Below are positions 52,983 through 62,935 of a DNA stretch of 64,000 bases, piece after piece. The notes under the pieces were generated by a model. The model made no database searches. It saw nothing but the letters and a program-made list of their open reading frames with translations, and had not been told where the DNA came from. Within the stretch, counting starts at the first letter, position 1; each line of letters starts with the position of its first letter. Both the position numbers and the translations under genes were made by a program. The DNA is from Paenibacillus sp. (lineage in GTDB: Bacteria; Bacillota; Bacilli; Paenibacillales; YIM-B00363), in NCBI RefSeq assembly GCF_035645195.1, contig NZ_DASQNA010000050.1, positions 1 to 64,000 of the forward strand, written 5' to 3'.

Positions 52983-55088
52983 CTACTTTTGGTACCCAAG
53001 CTGATAAATTTTGGCGATCGCTTGCGCGCGGTCGCTCACTTCGAGCTTATGGAAGATGTTCGTAATATGGTTCTTCACGGTATGCTCGCTAATATAAAGC
53101 GCTTCCCCGATTTCGCGGTTGCTGTGCCCCTTGACCATTAGCTCCAGCACGTCCAACTCCCGCGCCGACAGCTTGACGGTCTGCTTCAACGCTTCGAATC
53201 CGATTGGTTCCAGGGCGGCGTCCTTGCGCGAGATCGCGGGCAGCTCGAAGTCGACCGTCAGCCGGCGCGTCAAGAAGGCGGCGAACCGGCGTTTCAATTC
53301 CTCCTCCGCCTCGACCGGAGCGACGTCTTCGATCCGCTCGCCGCTTTCGACGTACGCGATGACGAGCGCCAAAATTTGTCCCGCCGTCGAACGGCCTCGG
53401 GCTTCGCCGGCCGCATCGGTCGAACGGCAGACGATGCCGAGCAACGGGTCGTTCCGCAGCTGATCGCGCAGGAAATCCTCCGGATACACGCTTAGAATGC
53501 AAGCGACGCTCAGATCTTCCTTCTCCGCCGGCGACAGACGCATCTCGTCGGCGAAGTCCGCAGCGAGCTCCTTCGTTCGTTCGGCTTTCTCGTACGCCTC
53601 CGGACTCCAGACCTTCGTCGCTTCGTGAAGCATCCGCGCTTGGCCGCGAATGCCTTCTTTCCGCTCGGCGCTGACGATACGCTCGAGCGTAATGCCGAAC
53701 AAAAACACGAATGTGGAGAAAATGTCCTTGATCGGCTCGTACCTTTCGACGCTCGGCAGCTTTACGCTAAGAATGCCGTAGAGCTCCGACTGCACGACGA
53801 TCGGGCACACGAGCAGACATTCTCCGCCGACTTCCGTTTGGATGCGAATCTCCTCCAAGGCGGTTCGTCCGTCCGACGGGAAATAACGCTCCATCGCGCT
53901 TTTGCTGTACCGATGCACCTCTTCCGGTCTCATGCCGCGCGAGACGATTTGCGCTTTGTCCGCCCCCGGCAGTTGAATGATCAAGTGGGAATAGATGGCG
54001 GGAGCCAGCAAGATCAAGCTGATGTCGACCATGACATAAAGCGCTTTCTTTAAATCCCCCGCCATACTCATGATTTTGGAAATCTCCACGATGGCGGCGA
54101 GCTGCGTCGCGTAGTGCTGCTCTTTGTTTTTTAGCTTCTCGTATTCGATCTTTTTGCCCAGCAAATACGACAACGCCTGGATATACCGCTCGAGCGGTTC
54201 TCCGAGTTCCTGCTTGGCGGTCGAACCGCAGAAGAGCATGCCGAGCGGCCCGGCGTCGGACATCATCGGATATACGGCGAGGCAGCTCGGCGCGATCCCT
54301 TTCTCTCGGAAGTACGAGACGCGAGGATCGCCCTCGATAGATTTCCAGCTGCGCGGCTGCTCCAGCATGCTGGCTTGCCCGAGGAAGCCTTCTCCGTTCA
54401 CGAAGACGGCGCGCAGCCAGCGGTCCTTGCAGGGACCGCTGTATTCCACGATGCGGTACACATCGCCTTCCGGCACGGCCAGTCCCGCGAAATCGACGGC
54501 GTCGAACAGACGGACGAGTCCCTCGACCGCATCGCCCTCATGCAGCTCATTAGTGACCGCAGCGTTCGCAAGCAGTTCGCCCAAATGTTTGTACGTTATT
54601 ACAGATTCGCCGGCCTCCGTCAGCCGCGCGAACGTCTGCTCGAGCCAACTCATTCCTTGCAGCAGCTCGTCCGCCTTCTCCCGCGTCCAAACCTCGGCGC
54701 CGTCCAGCGCCGACAGCCAGCGCTCCGCGTCTTCGGCGCCTTCCCCCGACACATACGCGCGGGCGGCCGAGAGCGACGGCTCGTCCGCGATGACGCCGCA
54801 AAGAATCGCATACACGTCTTGGTTCGGAGCCGGCACGGCGACGGCGGCGTACCGCAGCCCCGGCACGGGACCGTCGATCAGCGCCGGGCGCCGGTCGGAC
54901 AGACGCAGCGCATGACTCCATTCCGCGCCGCCGAGCGTCGCCTCGAACACGAGCTTCGACAGCTCGTCCCGATAGACGGGGGGCGTTCGATGGCGCCCCT
55001 GCTTGTCCGCGAGGACGACCGACGCGGCGAACGTGGTCGACAACCGCTGCTGGAAGCTGTGGAGCAAGTCCGGAACGACCCTGAACAT
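52983..55088 (-). CDS. GAF-type sensor with C-terminal LuxR helix-turn-helix
   Basis: A 701-residue regulator. Residues 215-375 and 390-540 look like two GAF domains; the N-terminal 200 residues are unassigned. The C-terminus (about 635-700) is a LuxR DNA-binding domain: LSARELDVLELMVKGHSNRE then ISEHTVKNHITNIFHKL. No receiver domain. ATG overlaps the stop of the small winged-helix gene by one base (TAATG); the open frame beyond 55088 is a shadow of that gene. Confidence 0.87.
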   Translation of the reverse strand: MFRVVPDLLHSFQQRLSTTFAASVVLADKQGRHRTPPVYRDELSKLVFEATLGGAEWSHALRLSDRRPALIDGPVPGLRYAAVAVPAPNQDVYAILCGVIADEPSLSAARAYVSGEGAEDAERWLSALDGAEVWTREKADELLQGMSWLEQTFARLTEAGESVITYKHLGELLANAAVTNELHEGDAVEGLVRLFDAVDFAGLAVPEGDVYRIVEYSGPCKDRWLRAVFVNGEGFLGQASMLEQPRSWKSIEGDPRVSYFREKGIAPSCLAVYPMMSDAGPLGMLFCGSTAKQELGEPLERYIQALSYLLGKKIEYEKLKNKEQHYATQLAAIVEISKIMSMAGDLKKALYVMVDISLILLAPAIYSHLIIQLPGADKAQIVSRGMRPEEVHRYSKSAMERYFPSDGRTALEEIRIQTEVGGECLLVCPIVVQSELYGILSVKLPSVERYEPIKDIFSTFVFLFGITLERIVSAERKEGIRGQARMLHEATKVWSPEAYEKAERTKELAADFADEMRLSPAEKEDLSVACILSVYPEDFLRDQLRNDPLLGIVCRSTDAAGEARGRSTAGQILALVIAYVESGERIEDVAPVEAEEELKRRFAAFLTRRLTVDFELPAISRKDAALEPIGFEALKQTVKLSARELDVLELMVKGHSNREIGEALYISEHTVKNHITNIFHKLEVSDRAQAIAKIYQLGYQK

Positions 55089-55333
55089 TAGAAGCTCATC
55101 CCGTCGTTGAAGTACGGCTCGGCGTATCGATAAATCGCCTGGTCTCCCTCGCCCAACCTTTCCAGAATGGAGGAATTCACCAGGTCGTTCAGCACCGGCT
55201 TCAGATGCTCGACCTTCCTCCCCGTGCGAAGCGCCAAGCCCTCCTCGGTTTCCAGCGCATAGGGATTCCCTTGAAAGAACAGCGTGCACTCGATGCGCAG
55301 CGTCAACAAATCGTTTTCTTTCATCGTCATCAT
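55088..55333 (-). CDS. Small winged-helix-like protein (paralogue of the 51792-51998 product)
   Basis: An 81-residue protein, MMTMKENDLLTLRIECTLFF then GNPYALETEEGLALRTGRKV, with a winged-helix-like pattern ending LERLGEGDQAIYRYAEPYF. Lies between the KaiC-like gene (four bases) and the LuxR-type gene (one-base overlap), so it is tightly coupled to both. May link the ATPase to the regulator. Function unknown. Confidence 0.75.
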   Translation of the reverse strand: MMTMKENDLLTLRIECTLFFQGNPYALETEEGLALRTGRKVEHLKPVLNDLVNSSILERLGEGDQAIYRYAEPYFNDGMSF

Positions 55334-55337
55334 CCCC

Positions 55338-56759
55338 TTACACCAAATTCACGTAAGGCAATCGCTCGGAGCTCTCGACGATCAGCGGCTCGGACACGAC
55401 TCCGTTCGGCGATTTCGTAACCTGCATAAACTGATAGTTGCCGTCCACCCACGTGCGGATGACGCCCGAGCTGGAACGTTCCAAATACGAAGAAACCTCC
55501 GGTTCCATCTCCGCGAAATTGCAGAGCGCGAGCACCGTGATGCCCAACGCTTTGGCGCGCGCCACTTCCTCGGCGAAAAATCGAGTGACGAACTGAGCGC
55601 CGCGCTGCGAGAATATCGTATTTAAATCGTAGTACGCGTACCACCGTTCGCCTTTGCCCATGCTCTCCGTAATGACCGGCAGCAAATTCTGGCGTAAATA
55701 CTGCTTATATTCGTCGTTATTCAAATCGCTGACGTCAAGAACGGCGTCCTTGTACTGCGACGGGTAGGAACGTTTGTAGTGCTCGATGACGAAAAACTTG
55801 TTGTTTTTCAGCAGCTCGTCGATCGAAACATCGAACAACGACAAGAAGTTTACCGTATCGGTTACGCTGGTTAAGCTGGAGTTCAAAGAGATGACGTTTT
55901 TGCCCGCCTTGATTTGCTCTGCGAAAATGCTCGCGATGAAATATTTGTGATTCGCTTTGCTGTTCGTATCGAGCAGGAACGTCGAGCCTTCCGGGACGCC
56001 GCCTTGCAGGATCTTATCCAACCTCGCGATGCCCGTCGGCGTAAACTGCGTCGGGAGCAGCTTGTCCTCGACCATGGAAAGCGCGGGCACGACGTGTATG
56101 CCGTGATCTACGAACTTATACTGATGCTCGCCCTCGACGATGCGCGTGCCTCTCATTTTCAGCACTTCGATCGTCCGCTTTCGGTACTTTTGCAGATGCT
56201 CCTTCATCGCCAGCCGAATGACTCCGTCCGCTACGTAATTTTCGAACGGAATTTCGCCGGACTGCTCGCCGTTGCGCTCCTGCAGCAGCAGAGACGTCTG
56301 CGCGAATTTGCGGAGGACGTTCCGGACTAAGTACACGCTCTTTCGCTGATCCTTCTCGCTCGCATCCGACAGTTTAAACAGACTGATGCTGTCGATTACC
56401 ATCCGCTTGCTGCCGATTTGGCGGATCATTTGCTCGATGATGCCGTTCGGCTCCGTCAGCTGATGCAGGAACGTTTCCGGAGAAAGGCAGACGACGCGCA
56501 GTTTGTTTTCTTTTTCTAATGCGCGAAGGTCCCAGCCGTACCCGTTTTTCATTTCTGCGTAAATTTGATCCGGCAGCTCCTCGAACGTGACGTAAATGCC
56601 GGGTTCGTTATGCGCGGTCGCCCCGGCGTACAAAAATTGCACGCCGAGCGTCGTTTTGCCCGTGCCCGGAGCCCCCTCCAACACGACGGCGCTGCCCGTC
56701 GGAATGCCCCCTTGCAAAATGCTATCTAAACCAGCGATTCCTGTTGATGTGTGCGTCAT
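55338..56759 (-). CDS. KaiC-like double RecA-fold ATPase
   Basis: A 473-residue protein with two KaiC-type domains. Domain 1 (residues 1-225) has TGIAGLDSILQGGIP, Walker A GAPGTGKTT near residue 30, the catalytic Glu pair region TFEELPDQ and Walker B MVIDSISLF. Domain 2 (about 240-470) repeats TGIARLDKILQGGVPEGS, but its P-loop is degenerate (LDTNSKANH). It lacks the known KaiC clock context; bacterial and archaeal homologues act in signalling. Start at 56759 with GGAGGA five bases upstream. Confidence 0.9.
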   Translation of the reverse strand: MTHTSTGIAGLDSILQGGIPTGSAVVLEGAPGTGKTTLGVQFLYAGATAHNEPGIYVTFEELPDQIYAEMKNGYGWDLRALEKENKLRVVCLSPETFLHQLTEPNGIIEQMIRQIGSKRMVIDSISLFKLSDASEKDQRKSVYLVRNVLRKFAQTSLLLQERNGEQSGEIPFENYVADGVIRLAMKEHLQKYRKRTIEVLKMRGTRIVEGEHQYKFVDHGIHVVPALSMVEDKLLPTQFTPTGIARLDKILQGGVPEGSTFLLDTNSKANHKYFIASIFAEQIKAGKNVISLNSSLTSVTDTVNFLSLFDVSIDELLKNNKFFVIEHYKRSYPSQYKDAVLDVSDLNNDEYKQYLRQNLLPVITESMGKGERWYAYYDLNTIFSQRGAQFVTRFFAEEVARAKALGITVLALCNFAEMEPEVSSYLERSSSGVIRTWVDGNYQFMQVTKSPNGVVSEPLIVESSERLPYVNLV

Positions 56760-56849
56760 GCTTGTCCTCCCTCGCCGATAAGTCTGCAATCATTATAGCG
56801 CAAGAACTTCGATCCGTGGGAGGAATTTGTTCCCGATCCGCGAACGGAC

Positions 56850-56887
56850 GAAAGGCGCAGCATCCGATTCGGACGCTGCGCCTTTCG
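56850..56887 (-). terminator. Transketolase terminator
   Basis: GAAAGGCGCAGC / GCTGCGCCTTTC stem with inner GTCCGA/TCGGAT pairing just past the tkt stop. The 3' T-run on the minus strand is contained in the CTTTC of the stem and is weak. Confidence 0.7.
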
Positions 56888-56897
56888 TTGCGAGCCG

Positions 56898-58916
56898 TTA
56901 TTTCAAGAGCGCCTTCACTTTGGAGACGACGTTCGCCACCGTGAAGCCGTACTCCTCGATCACCTTCGGACCCGGCGCGGAGGCGCCGTACGTCGTGATG
57001 CCGAGGATGTCGCCTTCGTCGCCGGCGTACTTATGCCAGCCGAACGGCGACGCCATCTCGACGACGAGGCGCGCCTTCACGTCCGGCAGCAGCACCGAAT
57101 CGCGGTACTCCTTCGGCTGCGCGTCGAAGCGGTCCGTGCTCGGCATCGAGATGACGCGCACGTGCACGCCTTCGGCGGCGAGCGCCTTCTGCGCTTCGAC
57201 GGCGAGCTGCACCTCGGAGCCGGTCGCGATGATTTGCGCGGCCGGTTTCGTGCCGGCCGGCGCGTCCGCGACGACGTACGCCCCGCGGGCGATGCCCTCG
57301 CGCGCGCCTTCCGCCGTGCCGTCGAGCACCGGCAAGTTTTGGCGCGTCAGAATGAGCGCCGTCGGGCGGTCCTTCTGCGACAGCGCGAAGCGCCACGCTT
57401 CGGCCGTTTCGTTCGCGTCGGCCGGGCGGATGACCGTGATGTCGATCATCGAGCGCATCGCGGCGAGCTGTTCGACCGGCTCGTGCGTCGGGCCGTCTTC
57501 GCCGACCGCGATCGAGTCGTGCGTGAACACGTACACGACCGGCAGCTTCTGGATCGCGGCGAGGCGGATCGCCGGACGCAGGTAGTCGGAGAACACGAAG
57601 AACGTGCCGCCGAACGCCTTCACGCCGCCGTGCAGCGCCATGCCGTTCATCGCGGCGCCCATCGCGAATTCGCGCACGCCGAAGTAGACATTGCGCTCCG
57701 CGAAGCTGCCCGGCTGGAACTTGCCCGTGTCGTTCAGATGCGTGTTCGTCGACGATTCGAGATCCGCGGAGCCGCCGATCAGCGTCGGCAGGTTCGGCGA
57801 GATCGCGTTCAGCACTTTGCCGGATGCGGCGCGCGTCGCCATCGGCTTCTCGCTAGTTCCGAACGTCGGAATCGCCGCATCCCAGCCCGCCGGGTTCTCG
57901 CCCGCGAACGCCGCTTCGAACTGCGCCGCAAGCTCCGGATGCGCGTCGCGATATTTCGCGAACAGCTCGCGCCATGCCGCTTCCGCCGCATCACCCTTCG
58001 CCTTCAGCTCGGCGAAATGCGCCGCGACCTGCTCCGGCACGTGGAACTCCTCGTGCGGCCACTCGTAGAACTCCTTCGTCAGCTTCGCCTCGTCGCCGCC
58101 GAGCGGGGAGCCGTGCGGACCCGCGTGGCCGCCTTTGCCCTGCTTGTTCGGGGAGCCGTAGCCGATGACCGTCTTCACTTCGATCAAGGTCGGCGCGTCG
58201 CTCGTCTTCGACGCCGCAATCGCGCGGTTGATCTCCTGCAGGTCGTTGCCGTTCTCCACGCGCAGGTAGTTCCAGCCGTACCCTTGGAAGCGCTGCGCGA
58301 CGTTCTCGGAGAACGCGAGATTCAGATCGCCGTCGAGCGAAATATCATTGGAATCGTACAGCACGACGAGCTTGTTCAACTTCAGGTGCCCCGCGAGCGA
58401 CGCCGCTTCGCCGGAGATGCCCTCCATCAGGTCGCCGTCGCCGCAGATGACGTATGTATAGTGATCGATGATCGGGAAGTTCTCGCGGTTATATACCGCA
58501 GCCGTGTGCGCTTCCGCCATCGCCATGCCGACGGCCATCGCGAACCCTTGTCCGAGCGGACCGGTCGTCGCGTCGACGCCCGCCGTGTGGCCGAACTCCG
58601 GGTGACCCGGCGTTTTGGAGCCCCATTGGCGGAACTGCTTCAGCTGCTCGATCGGCGTGTCTTCGTAACCGAACAAATGAAGAAGGCTGTACAACAGCAT
58701 GGAGCCGTGGCCCGCAGACAAAACGAACCGGTCCCGGTTGACCCAATTCGGGTTCGTTGGAGTGTGGTTCATAAATTTCGACCAAAGCTCGTAAGCCATC
58801 GGCGCGGCGCCCATCGGCATGCCGGGATGTCCCGATTTCGCTTTCTCGATCGCGTCGATCGACAGCGTGCGGATCGTATCGATCGACAATTGCTCGACCG
58901 TTCTGCTAGTGTTCAT
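56898..58916 (-). CDS. tkt: Transketolase
   Basis: Thiamine-diphosphate enzyme of the pentose phosphate pathway. The 672-residue protein shows [18 protein letters not shown] near residue 28, the ThDP motif [13 protein letters not shown] near 158, [20 protein letters not shown] near 470 and the C-terminal [10 protein letters not shown]. Full length. GAGGAGGAG precedes the ATG. Followed by a terminator; upstream lies the stalk-protein gene. Confidence 0.97.
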   Translation of the reverse strand: MNTSRTVEQLSIDTIRTLSIDAIEKAKSGHPGMPMGAAPMAYELWSKFMNHTPTNPNWVNRDRFVLSAGHGSMLLYSLLHLFGYEDTPIEQLKQFRQWGSKTPGHPEFGHTAGVDATTGPLGQGFAMAVGMAMAEAHTAAVYNRENFPIIDHYTYVICGDGDLMEGISGEAASLAGHLKLNKLVVLYDSNDISLDGDLNLAFSENVAQRFQGYGWNYLRVENGNDLQEINRAIAASKTSDAPTLIEVKTVIGYGSPNKQGKGGHAGPHGSPLGGDEAKLTKEFYEWPHEEFHVPEQVAAHFAELKAKGDAAEAAWRELFAKYRDAHPELAAQFEAAFAGENPAGWDAAIPTFGTSEKPMATRAASGKVLNAISPNLPTLIGGSADLESSTNTHLNDTGKFQPGSFAERNVYFGVREFAMGAAMNGMALHGGVKAFGGTFFVFSDYLRPAIRLAAIQKLPVVYVFTHDSIAVGEDGPTHEPVEQLAAMRSMIDITVIRPADANETAEAWRFALSQKDRPTALILTRQNLPVLDGTAEGAREGIARGAYVVADAPAGTKPAAQIIATGSEVQLAVEAQKALAAEGVHVRVISMPSTDRFDAQPKEYRDSVLLPDVKARLVVEMASPFGWHKYAGDEGDILGITTYGASAPGPKVIEEYGFTVANVVSKVKALLK

Positions 58917-59001
58917 GCTTTATTTTTCTCCTCCTCGGAAATGCGGTTGTACGGACAATTGGTATTATTGTACCATTGTGCCCCCCGCATTACCATATAG
59001 G

Positions 59002-60681
59002 TCAGCGCACGACCTTGGAGACCGCCTTCCAAGGAATCGCGTCGAGTCGAATCTTGCCTGGTTCCGTCGTAAAATTCGAAAACATGAAGTACATCGTGTC
59101 CCCGACGAACAAGAAATTGCCTCGGTCTCCCTTGGCCGCCTTCGGGTACACCGTCGACAGCGAAAACTTGCGGATGCTCCGGTCCGGCCCCATCCGGTAA
59201 ATCGAATGCGGCTGCGTGAAGTGCATCATGTCGAAATACACGTATGAGCCGTGCACGCGAACTTGGTAAATATCCGAATTTTTCACCAGGAACGTTTTGC
59301 TCGTTCCGTCCAGCTTCGCCATGTGGAGGCCGTCCTTGTTTTCGTACGCCATCCATTCGTCGCCGACGGACAGCTTGAGCACCAAGGAGGAGAGCTTCGT
59401 TTTCCCGGTGCCGTCGAGCTTCATCCGGTAGAAGGCGTCCTCTTCCCGAACGCTGTAATAAATGTATTGCCCCCGGACGGCAAGCACGCCGAGCGTCGCG
59501 CGGTCGTACTTCAGCGCCGTCTCGCTCTCTCCCGTCGCCGCGCGCACCCGAACGAGCTCGAACCGTTCTTTGCCGTCGGCGAGCCGCTCCGTATTCAGGA
59601 AGAACGCGTACTCCTCGGCGAAGCCGACGAAATTCGAAGCCGAGCGTTCCGATCCGTCCGGAATCCAATGCGCGTTTTCGTACACCGTCTCGCGCGTTCG
59701 GCTTCCGTCCGTCTTGACGCGGCTCAGCTCGGAGCTCGAACCGCAGTACGCCCACTCCGCTTCCCCCGGGACGATCCCGGGCGATTGGCAAACCGTGTCC
59801 GACAGCTTTACCTTTTCCCGCGTCCGAACGTTCTCTTTATAAAAACCCATCCCCTTCGTCTCGACCTGCGCGTCCGGCACGTGTACGGAGCTAAGCCACG
59901 GATACTGCGAGTAGTAAATCCAGTCGCCCTCTTTCGCATAGCTGTATCCGTCGAAGAAATGCGTGTACAAGTATACGTCGTAGTCGGCGTCCTCCGTCGA
60001 CATGTTCGGGAACGCCTGGTTCAAGTAGTAGGTCAGCGGCGTATTCCCGGACGCCTTGTCCGATGCGAGGTAATCGAAATCCGCCTGCTCGCCGATAAAA
60101 ATGAGGCCCGTGTCCGCGTCATAATATACGGCTTTGCCCAACGTTTGCGCCGCGTAGCGCAGGGGCACGTACGTGCGGCCCTGGAGCTGAATCCCGTCGG
60201 AAGCGCGGACCGTCAGCCGCTTGCTTCCGAGCGTTACGATTGTCGCGGTATTGGCCGCGTCGTATTCGACTTCGGCGCCGAGGCTTTCCGATACGAACCG
60301 AAGCGGCACGTACGTGACGCCGCTGCGCGACACCGGGGTCACCCGCGGGTTGCCCGCGTCGATGCGGACGGCTTTGCGCGACACATAGGCGAACGAGCTC
60401 GACAAGTTCAAGATGATCGAGCGTTCGTACAGCCGGTTTCGCGCCTCGGCCGTCTTCACGTAAGGGTCGTCGGGCAGGAACGCCTCCACCGACGAGCCGT
60501 GTTCGCGCCGCAATTCGTCGAGCGCATCCCAAGGGTTTTCTTTCGGCAAAATGTACGCGAGCGGCAGTTCCTCCGTTCCGTTGAGCTCCGCGGAGGCGCG
60601 GCCGGGCAGCAAACCGGCGAACAGCGCGGCGGCCGCCAGAGCGGCGGCGAACGCCCGTTTCGAAGGGGGCTTGAGCATCAT
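59002..60681 (-). CDS. Exported protein with copper-amine-oxidase-like stalk domain and DUF5050-like repeats
   Basis: A 559-residue exported protein: signal peptide 1-31 (ends GRASAE), a copper-amine-oxidase N-terminal-like stalk domain with two PLRF/PLRY units (VTYVPLRFVSESLGAEVEYD near 125, RTYVPLRYAAQTLGKAVYYD near 168), then repeated strand segments of the DUF5050/YvcK-like propeller type (IYYS, YVYFDMMHF). Such stalk domains are common on Paenibacillus surface proteins and do not imply copper binding. Start with AAGGAG five bases upstream. Confidence 0.85.
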   Translation of the reverse strand: MMLKPPSKRAFAAALAAAALFAGLLPGRASAELNGTEELPLAYILPKENPWDALDELRREHGSSVEAFLPDDPYVKTAEARNRLYERSIILNLSSSFAYVSRKAVRIDAGNPRVTPVSRSGVTYVPLRFVSESLGAEVEYDAANTATIVTLGSKRLTVRASDGIQLQGRTYVPLRYAAQTLGKAVYYDADTGLIFIGEQADFDYLASDKASGNTPLTYYLNQAFPNMSTEDADYDVYLYTHFFDGYSYAKEGDWIYYSQYPWLSSVHVPDAQVETKGMGFYKENVRTREKVKLSDTVCQSPGIVPGEAEWAYCGSSSELSRVKTDGSRTRETVYENAHWIPDGSERSASNFVGFAEEYAFFLNTERLADGKERFELVRVRAATGESETALKYDRATLGVLAVRGQYIYYSVREEDAFYRMKLDGTGKTKLSSLVLKLSVGDEWMAYENKDGLHMAKLDGTSKTFLVKNSDIYQVRVHGSYVYFDMMHFTQPHSIYRMGPDRSIRKFSLSTVYPKAAKGDRGNFLFVGDTMYFMFSNFTTEPGKIRLDAIPWKAVSKVVR

Positions 60682-60727
60682 GATGTCTCCTTATGAAAGC
60701 AAAGTAGTAGGCCGTTGCGGCGACTTC

Positions 60728-61138
60728 CTACTTTAGCATACGGAAACTGCCGGTGCCAACCGTTCCCAGCTTGCCGTCTGCGCCTCGGACGGACGCTTCG
60801 ACGGTGAGCGTCGACGCCGACTCGTGGAGCACCTTGGCCGTCGCCGTCAGCCGGCCGGCCGCGAGCGGCGCGACGAAATGCACGTTGAGGTTCGTCGTGA
60901 CGGTGCGCTCGCCCGGCCGCGCGCTCATGACCGCCAGCGCCATGACGTTGTCGAGCAGCGACGCCAGCACGCCGCCGTGCACGATGTCCATCGCGTTCAA
61001 ATGTTTCTTCTCCGCGTCCAGGGCGATGACGGTCCGCTCGCGCGAAACCTCCAGCGCTTCGCAGCCCAAGTAGTCCCAAAACGTGCCCGCGGCGCGCGCC
61101 TCCAACTGCTCCAGCCACTCTTTCTCTTTTTGATCCAT
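60728..61138 (-). CDS. PaaI-family hotdog thioesterase
   Basis: A 136-residue hotdog-fold protein with the PaaI/YigI-type motif MDIVHGGVLASLLDNVMALA near residue 51 (His-Gly-Gly). Likely hydrolyses an acyl-CoA. Start at 61138 (MDQKEKEW) with GGAGGG eight bases upstream; a longer frame exists but covers the upstream terminator. Lies near the acyl-CoA ligase on the same strand. Confidence 0.88.
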   Translation of the reverse strand: MDQKEKEWLEQLEARAAGTFWDYLGCEALEVSRERTVIALDAEKKHLNAMDIVHGGVLASLLDNVMALAVMSARPGERTVTTNLNVHFVAPLAAGRLTATAKVLHESASTLTVEASVRGADGKLGTVGTGSFRMLK

Positions 61139-61176
61139 ATGCGTTTCCCTCCGCATCCGATTTCGTTTTATTGTAT

Positions 61177-61214
61177 CAAAAAAAAGCCCCCGCAAGCCGG
61201 CGCTTGCGAGGGCT
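61177..61214 (-). terminator. Terminator of the acyl-CoA ligase operon
   Basis: GCCCTCGCAAGCGCCGGCTTGCGGGGGC stem-loop on the minus strand followed by TTTTTTTT, about 17 bp past the ligase stop. Confidence 0.9.
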
Positions 61215-61230
61215 GTCGTCGGGCCTTCCC

Positions 61231-62907
61231 CTAACGCTTCGCCCGCTCCTCCTCGACCAGCGCGCGCCGGAGGGGCTTGCCGATCATCGATTTCGGCAGC
61301 TCCGCGCGAAACTCGATCAGCCGCGGCACCTTATACGCCGCCAGATGCTCCCTGCAGTACGCCTCGAGCGCCGCAGCGGTCACCTCCGCTCCGTCCTGCA
61401 GCACGACGTACGCCTTCACCGTTTCGCCGCGGTACGGGTCCGGCACGCCGGCGACGACCGCCTCTTTGACGCCTGGATGCTGGAACAGCACCTCCTCGAT
61501 TTCCCGCGGATACACATTGAAACCGCTTGCAATAATGATGTCCTTTTTGCGGTCCACGATCTTGAAATAGCCGTCTTCGTCCATCGTTCCCATATCGCCC
61601 GTGAACAGCCATCCGTCGCGGAGCACCTTCTCCGTTTCCTCCGGGCGGTTCCAGTACCCTTTCATTACCTGAGGGCCGCGAACGGCGATTTCGCCGACGG
61701 CGCCGACCGGCAGCTCCTCGCCCGTCTCCGGGTCGACGACCTTGCAGTCGGTGTCGGGGAACGGGATGCCGACGGAGCCCACCTTCCGCATCCCCCAGAT
61801 CGGATTCGCATGCGTCACCGGCGACGCCTCCGTCATCCCGTAGCCTTCGATGAGCCGGGCGCCGGACAGCGCTTCGAACCGCTCCTGCACCTCGAGCGGC
61901 AGCGGCGCCGCCCCGCTCACGCACACGTTGACGGAGGACAGATCGTACGCTTTCAGCTTCGGGTGATTGATCAAAGCGATATACATCGTCGGGGCGCCCG
62001 GGAAGATGGTCGGCTTCTTCGCGTGGATCGTGCCGAGAACCGTCTCGATCTCGAAGCGCGGCAGCAAGATGAGCTCGCCCGCGCGAAGCGCCGCTTGGCA
62101 CATAAGCACCGTGAGGCCGAATACGTGGAACAGCGGGAGCGCCGCGAGAAACCGCTCTTCGCCCATCTTCGCGCGGTAGCACCATAACGCGTTCTGATGC
62201 GTGTTCGCGACGAGGTTGTAATGCGTCAGCATGACGCCTTTGGCGACGCCCGTCGTGCCGCCGGTATATTGCAGCGCGGCGAGCTCCTCCTCCGCGTCGA
62301 CGCGCGCGAGGATCGGCGCGGCGAGACTTTCCGCCAGCACGTCTTTGAATCGATGCACCGTGTCGGTGTACGTCATAAGGACGTATTGCTTGCTGCGCTT
62401 CAGCTTAAGCGGGTACAGCCAGCTTTTCGGCCACGGCAGCTCGTCGGCGATCGACGTGACGACGACGTGCTCGATGTTCGTGTACGGCCGCGCCGCGTCG
62501 ACGCGGGCGTACAGCTGATCGAGCGTGACGATCAGCTTCGCGCCGGAATCCGCGAGCTGGTGCTTGAGCTCATGCGGCTGGTACAACGGGTTCGTCTGCA
62601 CGGCGACCGCGCCCGCCATCAGCGTGCCGTAGAAGGCGATGACGGCGGCCGGGCAGTTCGGCAGCATGATCGCCACGCGGTCGCCGCGCCTGATTCCGAA
62701 CCGACGCTGCAGCGCGTTCGCGAACCGGTAGCTCGCTTCGAGCAGCCGCGCGTAATCGTACCGGGCGCCGAGGAAGTCGAGCGCGGGACGCGACGGATAC
62801 CGCTCCGCCGCGTCGATCAACAGCTGTGCCGCATTGTGCTTCGGGTACGCGTACGACGGCGGCACTTCCTTCGGGTAATGGGCCAACCAACGCTTCGTCG
62901 TTTCCAT
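61231..62907 (-). CDS. Long-chain fatty acid-CoA ligase
   Basis: Activates fatty acids to acyl-CoA via an acyl-adenylate. The 558-residue protein has the AMP-binding motif YTGGTTGVAKGVMLTHYN near 205, GYGMTEASP near 350, GDMGTMDEDGYFKIVDRKKD near 435 and the C-terminal catalytic Lys in LPKSMIGKPLRR. Similar to Bacillus LcfA. It is co-oriented with, and 28 bp after, the acyl-CoA dehydrogenase, consistent with a beta-oxidation operon. Confidence 0.94.
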   Translation of the reverse strand: METTKRWLAHYPKEVPPSYAYPKHNAAQLLIDAAERYPSRPALDFLGARYDYARLLEASYRFANALQRRFGIRRGDRVAIMLPNCPAAVIAFYGTLMAGAVAVQTNPLYQPHELKHQLADSGAKLIVTLDQLYARVDAARPYTNIEHVVVTSIADELPWPKSWLYPLKLKRSKQYVLMTYTDTVHRFKDVLAESLAAPILARVDAEEELAALQYTGGTTGVAKGVMLTHYNLVANTHQNALWCYRAKMGEERFLAALPLFHVFGLTVLMCQAALRAGELILLPRFEIETVLGTIHAKKPTIFPGAPTMYIALINHPKLKAYDLSSVNVCVSGAAPLPLEVQERFEALSGARLIEGYGMTEASPVTHANPIWGMRKVGSVGIPFPDTDCKVVDPETGEELPVGAVGEIAVRGPQVMKGYWNRPEETEKVLRDGWLFTGDMGTMDEDGYFKIVDRKKDIIIASGFNVYPREIEEVLFQHPGVKEAVVAGVPDPYRGETVKAYVVLQDGAEVTAAALEAYCREHLAAYKVPRLIEFRAELPKSMIGKPLRRALVEEERAKR

Positions 62908-62935
62908 CGCGATGTCCCCTTTCGTTGCGCCCGAA

